A DNA stretch of 64,000 nt from Kappaphycus alvarezii (GCA_002205965.3 NADL03000684.1:1-64000), one strand, 5' to 3'; shown: positions 20,885 to 31,985, counted from the stretch's first letter. Notes: generated from the sequence alone by a model not told the origin. A program made the numbers and translations.

Positions 20885-21270
20885 ATGTCTGTACAAGAAG
20901 AAGATGATGATGATAATGATGATGATGAATGACGCTTTATTGTTTGAAGACAAGTCCGCACTACACAGGACCTCGGGTTCTGCTAGGAGGACGACCGCGG
21001 GCAATGGCTGAACCAATTGCCCACTCAAGCGAGAAAGGGACCGGAAGAAAACTCCACCACCTGAACCGAGGATGCAGGAGGTTAAAAAACTCCAACTATA
21101 AGCACATAGGCTTACAGATAGAGACTGCGACGACAACGGCGAGAACTCCGGACGGGCGAGCTTGACTACAAGCCCGCAAGGCTGTGAAGACCGCAAACCC
21201 TCGCAGCCCGTCAAAATGACGGTGGATTTGAGCGCGGCAGGGTACGGTGGACTTCGCAAGCCTTGTTCGA
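20885..21270 (-). mobile_element. Possible non-LTR or SINE-like 3' end with trinucleotide tail
   Basis: Read on the minus strand, a G/C-richer segment (about 20935-21270, clearly unlike its AT-rich surroundings) ends in a (CAT)n run followed by TTCTTCTTG at 20895-20930. A 3' microsatellite tail of this kind is typical of non-LTR retroposons and SINEs. No protein is recognisable. The Ile-rich minus-strand ORF here is just the microsatellite in translation. Confidence 0.4.
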
Positions 21271-21664
21271 GTATTATAGCGATTCTTATATACATTTCCC
21301 AGGTCATCAGTGTAGGTAGAAGTGCTACACTTTCAACTGCAGTGTTCAAACGTGCGGTAATTTACCGTGAAATGAGGCAATTCCTGTAAACTTTTAGCAG
21401 AAAACCAACGTACTTCGTAGTTTATCCATAATTGAGTTAAAGGTAGGATAATACGGGAAGCAGAAGACCATATCTCTAATGACTGTAGGGTCCCAAAAAT
21501 GGACATAACCCAAACATCCCAACCAGGCAAAATGGCCTTATTGCCAATAAAATAGGCTTAAGTGCCGTTTCCAGAGGTAACTTACTCCTTCCATAACTCT
21601 AGAAGAGATCTGTTTGATCTACAGTTTTAACTTTCAAAGAATTCAGAATTATTTTCTTGACCTC

Positions 21665-24600
21665 ATGGATTTTTCAACTCTTTCAATCGAAACTAGTCCG
21701 GCTTCTAAAGATCAGCTGGAAAGAACAAGGTCCTGCTTGCACTCTTCAACACGTATCAAACTCTCTCCCGCGGCATTCTGTGCCACCGAAACTCAACCCA
21801 TCATCACTGAAGCCGTACCAGGGCCTCCGCAAGTCTTTGGCAATGACAAAAGTTCACCAGAACCCTTGATGGAGCCCCAAGCGCCACTAGAAGCGAAATT
21901 TTTCTAAATGAAGAACATTTTGCGCAGAGAAGTGCATATGAGAGCCAAAGAAGACGAAGTAGAGGAATAAGGGGGAGATACGGAGCAGGGAGGGGGAGAG
22001 GAAGAGGGATAGAGAGAGGTCGGAGTCCAGGAAGGAGTGCCCAAAGCGGAAGACTTCGTGCAAAAAGGTTATGTGACGATTCAAGCGCCGATTGGGCAAT
22101 AAGAATGACACAATGTAGCCAAGGTATGATTGCAAAGGAGTTTTTCGATAATTTTTTACAAAATAGAGCTAGAGAGCTTTGAGAGGCCATAGTAAAAAAT
22201 AAAAATCTAGAAATTAAAATGAAGGGACTATGGCGGACAAGATGTGGTGTCTTCGTCCTCTTGATGAATAGTTTGTTACGAAAGCTACTGTAATAAATGG
22301 AAGAACTTCTCTGTCTTCGCAAAATAACAAAGAAGTGAAGAAAGATGACGTTATTGCACTCCAACATGTATCGATATGTGGCTGTCCCGCTCTTTTCGCA
22401 TACGACTGGATTTAGTATTGAGAAAACAATTTCTGTATTGCAACAAGCAGTAAGCTTTGTACTGGACTGTATTTCACTCTATTTATCGATAAAAACATTC
22501 TCGCGAACCCGGTGAGAGTCAGCGGTGAAAACAGACAGAACAACTGGACTGCGCAGCGTGATCAGACTCAACATCTCACAGAGCTTGAGACTACTGCCTT
22601 TGCAGAGGCAAAGAAAATATTCTTTGTACCATTAATTGTAATGGAAACTCTTGATGGTGATTTATTTGGTACAAGAGCTGCTGAAAACCATGTAAAGATG
22701 CAAAAAGATAGGAAGGCCGGAAAAGAACGACACGTTGCTCACGCAGTTTCAGATGCGTTGTCCAGAGTTATTTATGCACTGGTATCTAGACAAAGGGGTG
22801 TGTCTCAATCCGGTGTCAGAAAAAATATTGGAGAAGCACTTGGATGAGAGGGGAGAAGAGAATTTGGGAGGTTGTATCGTCACAGCCGACAGGGGTTATA
22901 GTAAGGAGTGTTTTGTCATACTTATAATGGATTTTGGTCTTTGTTCTGTATTAATAATACCCAATAACGTGTTGTGCTGTCACCCTTTCGTTTGCAAATC
23001 GTACCACTACCAGTATCGATGTGACCCGGAAGAAGACATTGAAGAAGGGCAAAGCAATCTCGTTGACGTTTCTGAAATATGTCAGACACCAACACCAGCT
23101 ACAGCCACCATCATTGACTACCCACAAGAATCCTACAATGCAGTACTAGATCCTTGAGAATTATCGGTGAGGAAGGAGAGGCAGGATAGCGGAATTTTAT
23201 TGTACAGTATGGTAGTAGGAGAGAATTTAGTGTCATTGATGACACTGAAATAGGACCTGAGTTATGTTTTGCATCCAAAATAGTTCCAGGTTGGGGAAAA
23301 GGGCGCATACCAATAGCAATACTGCCATTGCTGTTCGGGGGCAAGAAACAGGGAAGTTTTCAGACCTACTACGTTTAATGTACACCGTCCCTTCATCGCT
23401 TAAAGAAAAGCTAAGCAACTGGATTGCAGTGCCCAAGTCAAGTATGTGTCTCAACGACACGTTCTTTGCTGGTACCTAGCATCAAGAAGGTGTGATGCAA
23501 TAAATGGGGACTGCGTTTGAAATCATAACTGGAAATATTTGCGAAGCATTGCCCTTAAGGCATAGGTGCGCGGACTGGTTTGTACTTAGCCAATTTAGAG
23601 TTACCGGGACAACGCTTGTCTGCTTTTGATGTTCATTAATGAAGTCCTGGACAGATTTAGTTTGGAACAGAAGCAAAGTAACACTGATTTGGCAGAGTGG
23701 TTTCCATTGCTCTAAAGTCTCCACCGACGCAATTAAGAGAGATTTATGAAACGAAGCTGCAGTGGTGACCGCCACTGCACATACCTCGTACGACAAATCT
23801 GTTTCTGACATTAGAATGGTTTCTATAAAGAACGCTAGATACATTGCATATTCACCAGACGTGGTTATTTTACTTATAATTTCTCACTTCTCCCAATGGC
23901 AATGTGTCCAGATGTTCATATCGTTTTCTAGTCAAAGGCTTGTAGCAGCTTCCCTGGAGGTTAACAAGAAGATAGTTGCAGCCTTACGTGGCTATTCTGT
24001 CCATCTTACATTGCCGGATGTAGCGAGATGCGAGAACAGTGATGAAACCTTTAGAAAATACGTTACAACGGAGCAGATGGGGCATGTTTTTCATCAATGC
24101 ATAGTGCTACAAGTTAAAGTTTTTAGTCAAAGTTGTTGCCGGACAAGCTGGACTTTTTCACAATGTCATTGCAAGAATTCCGCAACCGATCCGTCAATTC
24201 TTGATAAAGATCATTGTATAGAAGGCTGAACCTCTCGTTGAATGGCGCTTTCACGGAATTTTTCCTATCCCCCATTCATTCATGTGGAAGATAAGGGTTA
24301 CCTTAAAAAAAGTATACATTTGGCAGACAGCAGACAGTCACATCAGGGTTAACGGTTGCTTCATTCCTCTCAAGTTGTTTAAAAATGCAGCTCAAAGCTT
24401 ATATTCAAAAAATAAGGCAGGAGTAGATTGTGCTACTCAACAAATTACTCCGAGCTCAGCATCCCACCTTAAATGGGAGCAGAATATTGTCTCTCAAGTA
24501 ATCAAAACTCTCGTCGTCAACGCATTTGTTGGGTGAAAGATGCTTCAGAGGGAGGACTTGCTGGAACCCGACGATCTTTTGATAATTACCGCAGCAGCTT

Positions 24601-24730
24601 GAACAAAGTTGAAGCTACTGCAGATTTCATGTTTGATGTTTCTAAAGATCTTCTCTGGAATGCATCAGGAATACAAGAGGAATTTGACTATGGTGATGAA
24701 GGACTGAAGAGTCAGCAGACTTCCAGCTAA
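21665..24730 (+). pseudogene. Decayed DDE-type transposase (PiggyBac/IS4-like)
   Basis: Coding blocks in several plus-strand frames line up in one order. METLDGDLFGTRAAENHVKM lies near 22640-22700. GCIVTADRGYSKECFV lies at 22873-22920, a DRGY-type second-aspartate motif. FSVIDDTEIGPELCFASK lies near 23224-23277, FSDLLRLMYTVP near 23360, and RCADWFVLSQFRVTGTTL near 23568-23622. NKAGVDCATQQ, KWEQNIVSQVIKTLVVNAFV and WNASGIQEEFDYGDEG lie near 24410-24710. D-R-G-Y and K..GVD....Q are typical of PiggyBac-like DDE_Tnp_1_7 enzymes. At least four frameshifts and several stops make it inactive. The N-terminal edge is uncertain: a 97-codon frame with an ATG at 21665 may be its start. I found no terminal inverted repeats by eye. 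Confidence 0.6.
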
Positions 24731-25738
24731 GAGTTGAAGCAATTAATGGGAATTTCGAAATCAGTGAAGCACAATAGGATTGCTCGGTTGAATTTCACTG
24801 ATGGAGTCTCTTTACGTCTGTCCAGCTCAGTACATGCCGTTGACTAAGGTAGAATAATCTGCTGTTCTTTGTACTGGCAGCACAATGAAGGGTACAGAGG
24901 GCACATTCCTACTTTTAAATAAAGATTTTGTGACCCTTATCTTTGTCTGAAAGTACTACCGGGCCACCAAGGAAGTATTTTCAAAGTTTAGCCTTCTCAC
25001 AAGTATTTGGAACTTTGCAAGATTCCGGCTAGAGTCTCGTCTTCCTCTTAGAGTGCAGAGGGAAAAACTACATGAAGGGAAAGTGCTGGGAAAATTTTTA
25101 GATCTTCGCCGGAATATGATAAAAATCCTGTTGAAGAGGATAGTACTAGTGACCTTAAAAGAGCACCTGGAAACTACAATTCTAATTCTGTACCTCTTCA
25201 GGCAAGATCAAGTTCTGCGTCATTGAAATCATCGAAATTGTGGGTAGATGATGTTATCGAGGACGCAAAACGAGGCACAAAGCGGAGAAGGCAGAGTTGA
25301 AGCGGCTAGAATCGTATTCAGTCATTGAAATTCACGTAAAAACGTTCATAAAGGTTGTGAAAGGACGTCTGTCAAGTCCACTTTTTGGCTTCAAGGCCTT
25401 TGCTTGGGTTTTTGAACATGTGCCGGTAGGCCATATTGGGAAGTCTTAAACTCAGGCGTTGTCTTCCAATTCTGCCGAGACTTTGTTGAGAAACGCTATT
25501 CGCTGTCCTCTGGAGCGCTATGTGGTGAATTTTTAGGCACAACTCCATGGATCTTAACTACAGATCTCCAAAGCTTAAGTCCAAAAAAGTGGACTTTAAA
25601 ATCTGGCATCAGCGATGTCTTTCAAATATTAAACCACCCAAAATTTCGCCCCCACCTCGATAGAGTTTAATTCAATATTCTTTACCCTTGGTGTTAGAAT
25701 TTTAATGCATTCAGTGTCTACTGGGGATTGCGCACGTC
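24731..25738. other. Spacer without a recognisable gene
   Basis: I see no supported feature. It may be the 3' flank of the transposase relic. Confidence 0.45.
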
Positions 25739-25773
25739 CTAATTACACGGCTAAGATCTAACTGGATGTTTCT
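25739..25773 (+). repeat. Dispersed short repeat, copy 2 of 4
   Basis: CTAATTACACGGCTAAGATC followed by TAACTGGATGTTTCT matches the core seen at 17467 and 52911. It lies just before a retrotransposon relic. Confidence 0.6.
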
Positions 25774-25789
25774 GGAGTGTACTCTCATA

Positions 25790-26322
25790 TACGGAATAAT
25801 TCGTCGTCATCACATCCTCCGCAACGTTCTTGCCCGCTGCCGCAAGGAAGTAGTGATCTTCGCCCTCGCCGAGCATCCGCTCCTCTAACAGGTTCCCAAC
25901 TCATCTGGGCATTCGGAGTCCCCCGCCCTACGAATGGAAAATTGTCTACTCGATGCATACGGGCTTCACAGTACCGATATCGCAGTCGACGTTACTGTTG
26001 CCCACCACTCCGCTCGCCGCCACATTTCGCCAGGTACGATTACCGCATGCGCTGCCACAACACTCGCAGAGCGCGATAAAAATCGTCATTAGGGCACTTA
26101 CGGCAACCAAGATGACATCCTCCTCCCATCCGTCGGTATTGATATCTATGGCGCCTTGGGCGACGACGGCAAGGGTTATTTACGCCGCCTTGCTTCCTTC
26201 GCTGCTTCCCATCGCGGTTCCTCCCCTCAACAGGAGCTGCGCGACTTCGTTACCCGTTTTGCGTTTAGTCTCCAAATAATGCAGGCGCGACAGGTTTCTA
26301 CCCTCCTCCCGCATTCGTAAGT
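25790..26322 (+). pseudogene. Non-LTR retrotransposon C-terminal relic, DIYGALGDDG type
   Basis: In the plus frame, DIAVDVTVAHHSARRHI near 25976-26026 is the endonuclease-like core. TTLAERDKNRH, then TAG at 26091, leads to DDILLPSVGIDIYG, ALGDDGKGYLRRLASF, SHRGSSPQQELRDF and LQIMQARQ, ending at TAA 26320. The second half is nearly identical to the minus-strand relic at 10063-10410. The upstream part (from 25790) keeps a weak R.HH.LRNVLARCRKE zinc-ribbon-like block. The in-frame TAG and loss of the polymerase show it is dead. Confidence 0.72.
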
Positions 26323-26414
26323 AATTTATGTATACCCTCTGCATGCTTCAGTGCAACATTTTACAACCTGTAAAGATTTACCACCACCGTATACAGTATG
26401 ACAGAGGGGTCTAG

Positions 26415-27990
26415 TACTGGACAGTGCACTGACTGACCATGTTGCGACTGATGCCATGGGAAACCCCCTTCTGATCAAATTTCTCCGAAACCGTCCATCA
26501 AAATTAAAACTTTATCAGCCCAATCGTCTTTTCTGGCCCGAAAACTGTAGGAAAAGTACATATTTTTATAAAAAGTTTTGTCTACGGGGAGTGACTTGCA
26601 AAAACCTTACTTATGGGGTGATTGTTGCCATAAAACACCCACTCTAAACGGAGACTTATCTCGAGTTAAGTTCATTATAAGCAGAAGTAATACGTACCTG
26701 GCAACTCTTCCACCCTCCCTACGGCACCCTCGTGTTGGAAAAATGCCGCGAGGTTCTCAACTGACGGCTAGCGGACGATCACAGGCCTCCGCACTTCGTA
26801 CTCCCGGCCATTCCCTAAACTCCATCGCAAAACAGCTTGTAGGGTCCCAAAATATTATCAGAGCATACCTAAAAGATCCTGAGAGATACGAAACTCCAAA
26901 AAAAGGCGAGAATCGCCGCAAAATGTCCGTTAGCGATGAAAGAAGGCTAGCGCGAGCCGCTGTCACCTCTTCAAAAAGCGCTAGATTGTTACAGATAAGC
27001 TGTAGCTCCCAATTTCTGACTCTCGGATGAGAGATTACCTCAGCGGGAATGTTACCTTTCGCTAAACTAAAGTCAAATTGCAACCACCGCTGACGAAACA
27101 GCACAAAACTGACCGTTTGGAATGGGCTCGATACTACTCCGCGAAGAGTGTGCAATGGTGGAACTCTGTCGTATTTAGCGATGAGAAACGGTTTAATTGT
27201 GATGAGTCGGGTGGTTTGCGGTGCTATTGTAACGACTAAAGGAAAGAAGAAGTGTTTCTTTCGAGGCTTCAACGTGGGAGAAATGGAATCATGGTCCGGG
27301 CGACTTTTTGTGGGCATGGAAAGACTAATTTAGTTCAGGTAAAGTGTCGTCTGAATGAACGGAAGTACGTCAAGATGCCGAAGAAAGAGTTGGTGCCTAG
27401 GCTGACAATAATTTGCCTCTTAACTGGATTTTTCAACAGGATAATGCGCCGGCCTATTCATCTAGTGTGACAAAAGAGTGGTTTTCTTCGCAAGGTATCC
27501 GGGTTATGAAGTGGTTAGCGAGGTCTCCAGACCTTAATCCGATTGAAAACGTTTGGGGACTACTGTTTGGAGCGGTATATGCTGATAATTGTCAGTTTAC
27601 GGCGGAATCTAACTTAGTTGCCTGTGTTATGGAAACTTGGAGTTCTTTCAGCAATGAAACCGTTCAGGGACTGCTCCTGTCTATGCATGAGCGTTGTTTG
27701 GATGTGATTGAGAAGCCTGGAGGCTGTATTGGCTACTAGAAATGAATGCGAGGCCCTGGATATGTTGATAAAGATAGGGTGTCCTATGGCAACAATCGCC
27801 CCATAAATAAGGTTTTTGCAAGTCGCTGCTGGTAGACAAAACAAAATTTTAAAAAATGTCCTGTTCCTACCGTTTTGGGGCCAGACAAGACGAGTGGGCA
27901 GATTAGTTTTTAATTTTGATGGACTGTTGTGGAGAAATTTGCTCAGAGGGGGGGGTCCTATAGCATCAGTCGCCACTGTACTGTACAGTA
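26415..27990 (+). mobile_element. Tc1/mariner-type DNA transposon with long terminal inverted repeats
   Basis: About 1.58 kb bounded by TA. The left end (from TACTGGACAGTG at 26415) and the reverse complement of the right end (ending at 27990) are similar over roughly 215-235 bases, for example TTGCGACTGATGCC against GGCGACTGATGCT and TTATGGGGTGATTGTTGCC against TTATGGGGCGATTGTTGCC. Inside is a broken Tc1 transposase. The long diverged inverted repeats and the broken enzyme suggest an old insertion. Confidence 0.85.
26743..27739 (+). pseudogene. Tc1/mariner transposase, frameshifted
   Basis: It starts at ATG 26743 (MPRGSQLTASGRSQASAL), a helix-turn-helix N-terminus typical of Tc1-like transposases, with GHSLNSIAKQLVGSQNIIRA. 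The catalytic motifs are present but spread over frames: VVFSDEKRF near 27170, FQQDNAPAYS (Asp codon at 27440) and SPDLNPIENVW (Glu codon at 27545). The last two are separated by 34 residues, as in DD34E Tc1 enzymes. Breaks lie near 27030-27080, 27235 and 27410. The enzyme would cut at TA dinucleotides. Confidence 0.87.
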
Positions 27991-28079
27991 GTCACGTTAC
28001 AATTTTGCACCGCATTACTGTAATATTACAAGTAGGTAATGTAATCCTAAGGGGCAAAAATTTACGTAATTTAACATTT

Positions 28080-28320
28080 GGAAAGGGGGAATTGGGTGAA
28101 TTGGGTTTACTTGAATGGGTTGGTATACTTAATTTTCCTGCTAAGAATTGGGTATTGGGTTACATTGGGTTTACTTGAATGGGTTGGTACACTTAATTTT
28201 CCTGCTAAGAGCAATCGCACACTAGGACTACTGCATGTTGGGTATTGGGTTAAATTGGGTTTACTTGAATGGGTTGGTACAGTATACGTAATTTTCCTTC
28301 TAAGAGCAATCGCAGACTAC
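28080..28320. repeat. Minisatellite with TTGGGTTTACTTGAATGGG units
   Basis: Three imperfect units repeat the pattern TTGGGTTTACTTGAATGGG, TTGGTA, CTTAATTTTCCT, separated by TTGGGTATTGGGTTA-type words. A short related piece (TTGGGTATTGGGTTGGTTTAC) recurs at 30138-30160, on the far side of the reverse-transcriptase relic. Confidence 0.85.
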
Positions 28321-30150
28321 GTAATTTCTTTCCAACAAACAACTGGCGTTATTCTGGACGAGTCTCGCCGCGTGACGAGCGAACAATGTTCGCTGCGCAT
28401 CAGCAATCGGAATGGCTGCCCGTGCGGCAACACCAGTCGCAACCCGGTTGGCGAAGTCCCGAGCGGAAGGGTGCCAGCCCCCCAACGTGGAGAGGGAAGC
28501 GCAATGAAGCGATGCCCAGGACCCTTGGAACGTCTTAACACGGCAAAGCGAGTGTGCTTGCCCAGGCGAGCATGGTTAAGGGGCTTGAGTGGGCATCGCG
28601 CCAGGGAGGGAAGGCGGGCGGGGGTCAGGGGATGGATAACGGTTACGTCATAATAGTCCGTGCCCCCGTTCTCTCCAAGCGCCTTGATGTCCGGGCGAAC
28701 TGCATGGCCGGGTTGTGGCGGCTCGAGGACAGGGTGTCGGGCAGCTTTGGAGAGATCTGCAGCAAACAAACGTGTCTGCGAGTCATGCCGCCACCCGCGT
28801 GTGGATCCATAGGCACAGCACAGCGCGTGGTCACCATACTGATCCATGAGGGTCGTGCATACCCCTTTGTGGCATTTCGAAGCTGGAGGAAACAGTGGCA
28901 CCCTGCAATAGAACTGCAACCACGTCTTGTAATTGCGGTCCGGGATGTAGGTACCCAACCCCGGAGCCGGTTGGCATGACAGCCAGTCCTTGCAACCCTC
29001 CACTGACAACGAGCCTGGAATGCAACAGTCCTCTCATCTCCCTTCGGCATGTCATCAAAGGCCTTTTCCTCAACTGGGCGGACGAATTGCCCCTGCCCAA
29101 ACCTCTGCACTGAGTCGATAGCCGTGAAATGGACCACCTTCTCGGGTGCCACTTGAGTCTTCCAGTCGTCGTGCGCCCGAACTGCGGATTTGTATGAATG
29201 AAGAGCAGTGTTCGGTAGCACAGCCAGAAGGGTAGAGCAAAGGGCACGCGTGAGGGACACGGAGGAAAGGAACGTAGCCGCCGCACTGAGCTTCGCAGAG
29301 CGAAGCCCAATGCCAAAAGTTGGCTTGAGGGGGCCGAAGGGCGCCACAGGGAGTTGCAATTCCCGAAAAGTATTGCTGTCCAGAACCCCGCCCATCAACT
29401 CCCGCAGTGTAGCCTCAACAGCGGAATCGAATTCCGCAGCCCCTTTAGCAGTGGAATGAGGGGGAACTACACGTAGGAGGTAGTTAATGCGACATACGCC
29501 GAAGCAGGTCCGTAGTAGATGGAGAGCTACTTGAGTATCCTCCAGGGTTACCAAAGCGCTGAGGAGAGGCTTCAGCGAAGCGACATGCTTTGAGAACTCC
29601 CGCTCCACGAATAGGTTCGATCCGATTGGGGCGCGGAGCACTTGTGTCCCTTCACTATAGTCCGCCGAAGGTCGGCTGGGAAGGACTGCTGAACAGATGG
29701 GGGGGGAGCGGTTGGCCACCAGACGGCACACTTATCCATGCGGAGGTGCAAACCCAAAGCGCGCACCTCCACGGAAGAGAGGAACTCTAGTGCCGTTCGA
29801 ATGGCTTCGTGGGTGCCCACTATGTACCCATCGTCCAAGTACCACAGCTGCAGGAGTGCAGAAGGCCTGCCTGTGGCGTCGCCCACATTTTCCAGGCGGG
29901 TTTTCAGTTCCCGCGTCACTTTTTGCAGCACAAGGGAGAATAAAAGTGGACCCAGGGGATCCCCTTGCTGCACGCCTACCACGCTCCGAAGCATATCATC
30001 CCCACACCACAGATGACCCGGGTTTACCGCGTACGTGTAATTGACCCAAGGTAAGAGCTCTGGGAACCTCTGCTCGACCTCCTTCAAAAACGCACTTCAG
30101 CTGACCAGGTTGAATGCGTTTTGAAGGTCAACGGTTAACTTGGGTATTGG
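28317..30150 (-). pseudogene. Non-LTR retrotransposon polyprotein relic (RT plus endonuclease-like domain)
   Basis: Reading the minus strand from 30150, DLQNAFNLVS (RT motif A) is followed by a TGA. VQQGDPLGPLLFSL is at about 29973 and WYLDDGYIVG (catalytic YLDD, 29841-29830) follows. Next come FRELQLPV and GIGLRSAKLSAAATFL, then WLQFYCRVPLF. GDHALCCAYGSTRGWRHDSQ has a C...H zinc-ribbon shape. AVRPDIKAL and YYDVTVIHPLTPARLP give the RPD...DVTV core of a restriction-like endonuclease domain, and LGGWHPSA with HAARLVQNNASCL forms the tail. At least three frame changes (near 29700, 28900 and 28480) and the stop in motif A make it inactive. The 5' part including the N-terminal half of the RT is missing, as expected for a 5'-truncated insertion. 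Confidence 0.85.
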
Positions 30151-30159
30151 GTTGGTTTA

Positions 30160-30964
30160 CTGTGAGTAATGGAAAGGTTGGGAGTCCTCTGTACTTCTAA
30201 TGAATTTGGAAAGTCATTTGGTGTCATTTCCTGAAGTTGTTCCACTGGGGATGTAGGTGATTGATCGTTTACTGTTAAGTGCTCCGTCTAATTTAAAGTC
30301 CGGTACAATTCACGGCAGTTAATCATTGATCAAGTAGTCACCCGCCGCTCCACCGGCCTAATATCTTTCTAGCTCAGCGCTCTCTGGCTCCATGCCCCTT
30401 GTCCAGAACTCAGGCAAAATCGGCCTACAACCAGTCTTCCAATCAAGACTAAACCTTTCAGCGTTCCGTGCATGTCTTTTGCACCACGTTTCCCCAAAAG
30501 CAGTTCCTCTTTGCGTTCCAATCCAACCTCTCCTGCCAACTGTCAGCACATCTTCATCTACCCGTCCCCAACTCAAAACCTTCACCTCCCGGACCTGTTC
30601 TCGCAATCATGTCGCTCTCGTTCCCACTGCTCTATGCCCCCACAGAAACCTCTGCAGCTTACACGTTTCCTTCTGGAGCTCATACAAATGCTTCGCGTAC
30701 CAAACTAAAACTATTGCAAAAAATGACAAGACAACTGCTGCACTATTAGGGAGCGCCCTCTCATGCCCTACGACATACTTGAACGCTCAAAGTCATCCCC
30801 TCTCTCTACATACCCTATATGTCCCCGCTGGGAAAGCTACTGGTGTGTCGAAAGAGAGGAAAGCATAGCGTGTATTTACTAAACGGATGGATATAGGTGC
30901 TTACGTGGGTGGTCAAGGCGTGGGCAATTCTCGCATCATCAAAACCCTTCCTATCTCGAACGGT
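30160..30964. other. Spacer between retrotransposon relic and Nudix gene
   Basis: I recognise no gene. The plus strand at 30390-30870 is C-rich with overlapping open frames (for example MSLSFPLLYAPTETSAAYTF near 30610), but no known domain. Confidence 0.4.
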
Positions 30965-31774
30965 TTATGCTTTGAGCAATCCATTTGTGCCGCTTCTCCG
31001 CCAACTCCAAACCCACCAAACCATTTCTGCGCCGACATCTACAATCCAGGCCAAAGTCTTATTCCCCGGTTTTCCCACAGGCCAATCCACCCGTCTTCCT
31101 CCCAAACTGTTCACCAAATCCCCAACACATGCTAACGTCAAGCCCCACAACAAAACACCCTCTACTTTTTCACCCACCTCAACGACCTCTATCGCGTAGG
31201 TCATGACATCCACCGCCGCCATTCTCATACATTCCAAACCTAGCCATCTCTCCCACATGTTCGTTTTCTCTCTCCATAATACATGTTCAACCGTCGCCCT
31301 GCCATGCAACCGCATCAAAGACACCCAAAAGACTTTTGCCACCTCCGCTTCGTTCACTTTCATAGTCCGCCATTCTTTTGCTGACTGTTGCACAAATACA
31401 AATGCACACAACGCACTATTCGTATTTACATTCCCTTTACCGCGGATTATGCGATCTGGTAAACGGCCTACAAGCGTGTAACACACGGAATTAGAAAGAT
31501 CTAGGCCAAGCTCTTCATGTGTTTCACGGATCGCAGTTTGCACATCAGAAGCATCTGACTCGTCACGACGTCCGCCAGGAAATGCTATATGGCCGGACCA
31601 CGGATCTGTGGGACGTACTGACCGTTGGATGAAGAGAAGGTCAGGGGGACCTGCGGTGGCACGGAGGATAAGTGCCACGGAGGCGCGTTTTGCATGTGGA
31701 AGAAGTGGGGGCTCTGGTAGAAGGCGAGGGAGAAGGGGGAGAAGAGGAGATGCAGACGTGATTTCGCCAGACAT
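30965..31774 (-). CDS. Nudix hydrolase, CoA diphosphatase (NUDT7/NUDT8)-like
   Basis: A 269-residue single-exon protein. The start is the ATG at 31774 (MSGEITSASP); an upstream GTG is unlikely. A Pro/Leu-rich N-terminus of about 30 residues precedes the domain and could be a targeting segment. RASVALILRATAG forms the first strand. LLFIQRSVRPTDPWSGHIAFPGG resembles the CoA-diphosphatase signature before the Nudix box. The box GGRRDESDASDVQTAIRETHEELGL (about residues 67-91) has the catalytic RETHEEL core that binds divalent metal. The end has VLLWGLTLACVGDLVNSLG, a WGLT block seen near the C-terminus of these enzymes. Known members cleave CoA or related nucleoside diphosphates to 3',5'-ADP and a 4'-phosphopantetheine product, in peroxisomes or mitochondria. 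The exact substrate is inference. The gene stands alone between transposon relics. Confidence 0.88.
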   Translation of the reverse strand: MSGEITSASPLLPLLPRLLPEPPLLPHAKRASVALILRATAGPPDLLFIQRSVRPTDPWSGHIAFPGGRRDESDASDVQTAIRETHEELGLDLSNSVCYTLVGRLPDRIIRGKGNVNTNSALCAFVFVQQSAKEWRTMKVNEAEVAKVFWVSLMRLHGRATVEHVLWREKTNMWERWLGLECMRMAAVDVMTYAIEVVEVGEKVEGVLLWGLTLACVGDLVNSLGGRRVDWPVGKPGNKTLAWIVDVGAEMVWWVWSWRRSGTNGLLKA

Positions 31775-31870
31775 CTGTGCAGAATTTGACACTGTTTCGC
31801 ACCGTATACAGTATGCCCGAGAAGTTTGGTTCTTAACCGAAGGGCCTTAATCGCCTTTCAGATCTACATT

Positions 31871-31911
31871 GTTCCTGCACTGTACTGTACAGTACAGTAC
31901 TGTACAGGAAC
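31871..31911. repeat. Palindrome of CTGTAC words upstream of the Nudix gene
   Basis: ACTGTACTGTACAGTACAGT (31879-31898) is a perfect 20-bp palindrome. GTTCCTG and CAGGAAC flank it as outer inverted arms. It lies about 100 bases upstream of the Nudix start. It could be a regulatory or transposon-end remnant. Confidence 0.8.
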
Positions 31912-31935
31912 GGAACCTGGAGAGTGCTAAGCACT

Positions 31936-31985
31936 CTGCACGTGGCCGACGTGGAACATCAAGTTTGCTCCTTGCCGAGTAGTCG
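31936..31985 (-). repeat. Dispersed short repeat, copy 3 of 4 (inverted)
   Basis: The reverse complement reads GACTACTCGGCAAGGAGC and then TGATGTTCCACGTCGGCCACGTG. It matches 52915-52958 (ACTATTCGGCTAAAAGC, then GATGTTCCACGTTGGCCACGTG). Confidence 0.6.

Noticed and set aside
20867-21349. 160-codon minus-strand ORF with an Ile run
   Set aside because: The Ile run is the (ATG/CAT)n microsatellite in translation; nothing else in it looks like a protein.
28080-28320. CRISPR-like array
   Set aside because: Units run into each other without unique spacers of constant length, and the sequence is eukaryotic. It is a minisatellite.
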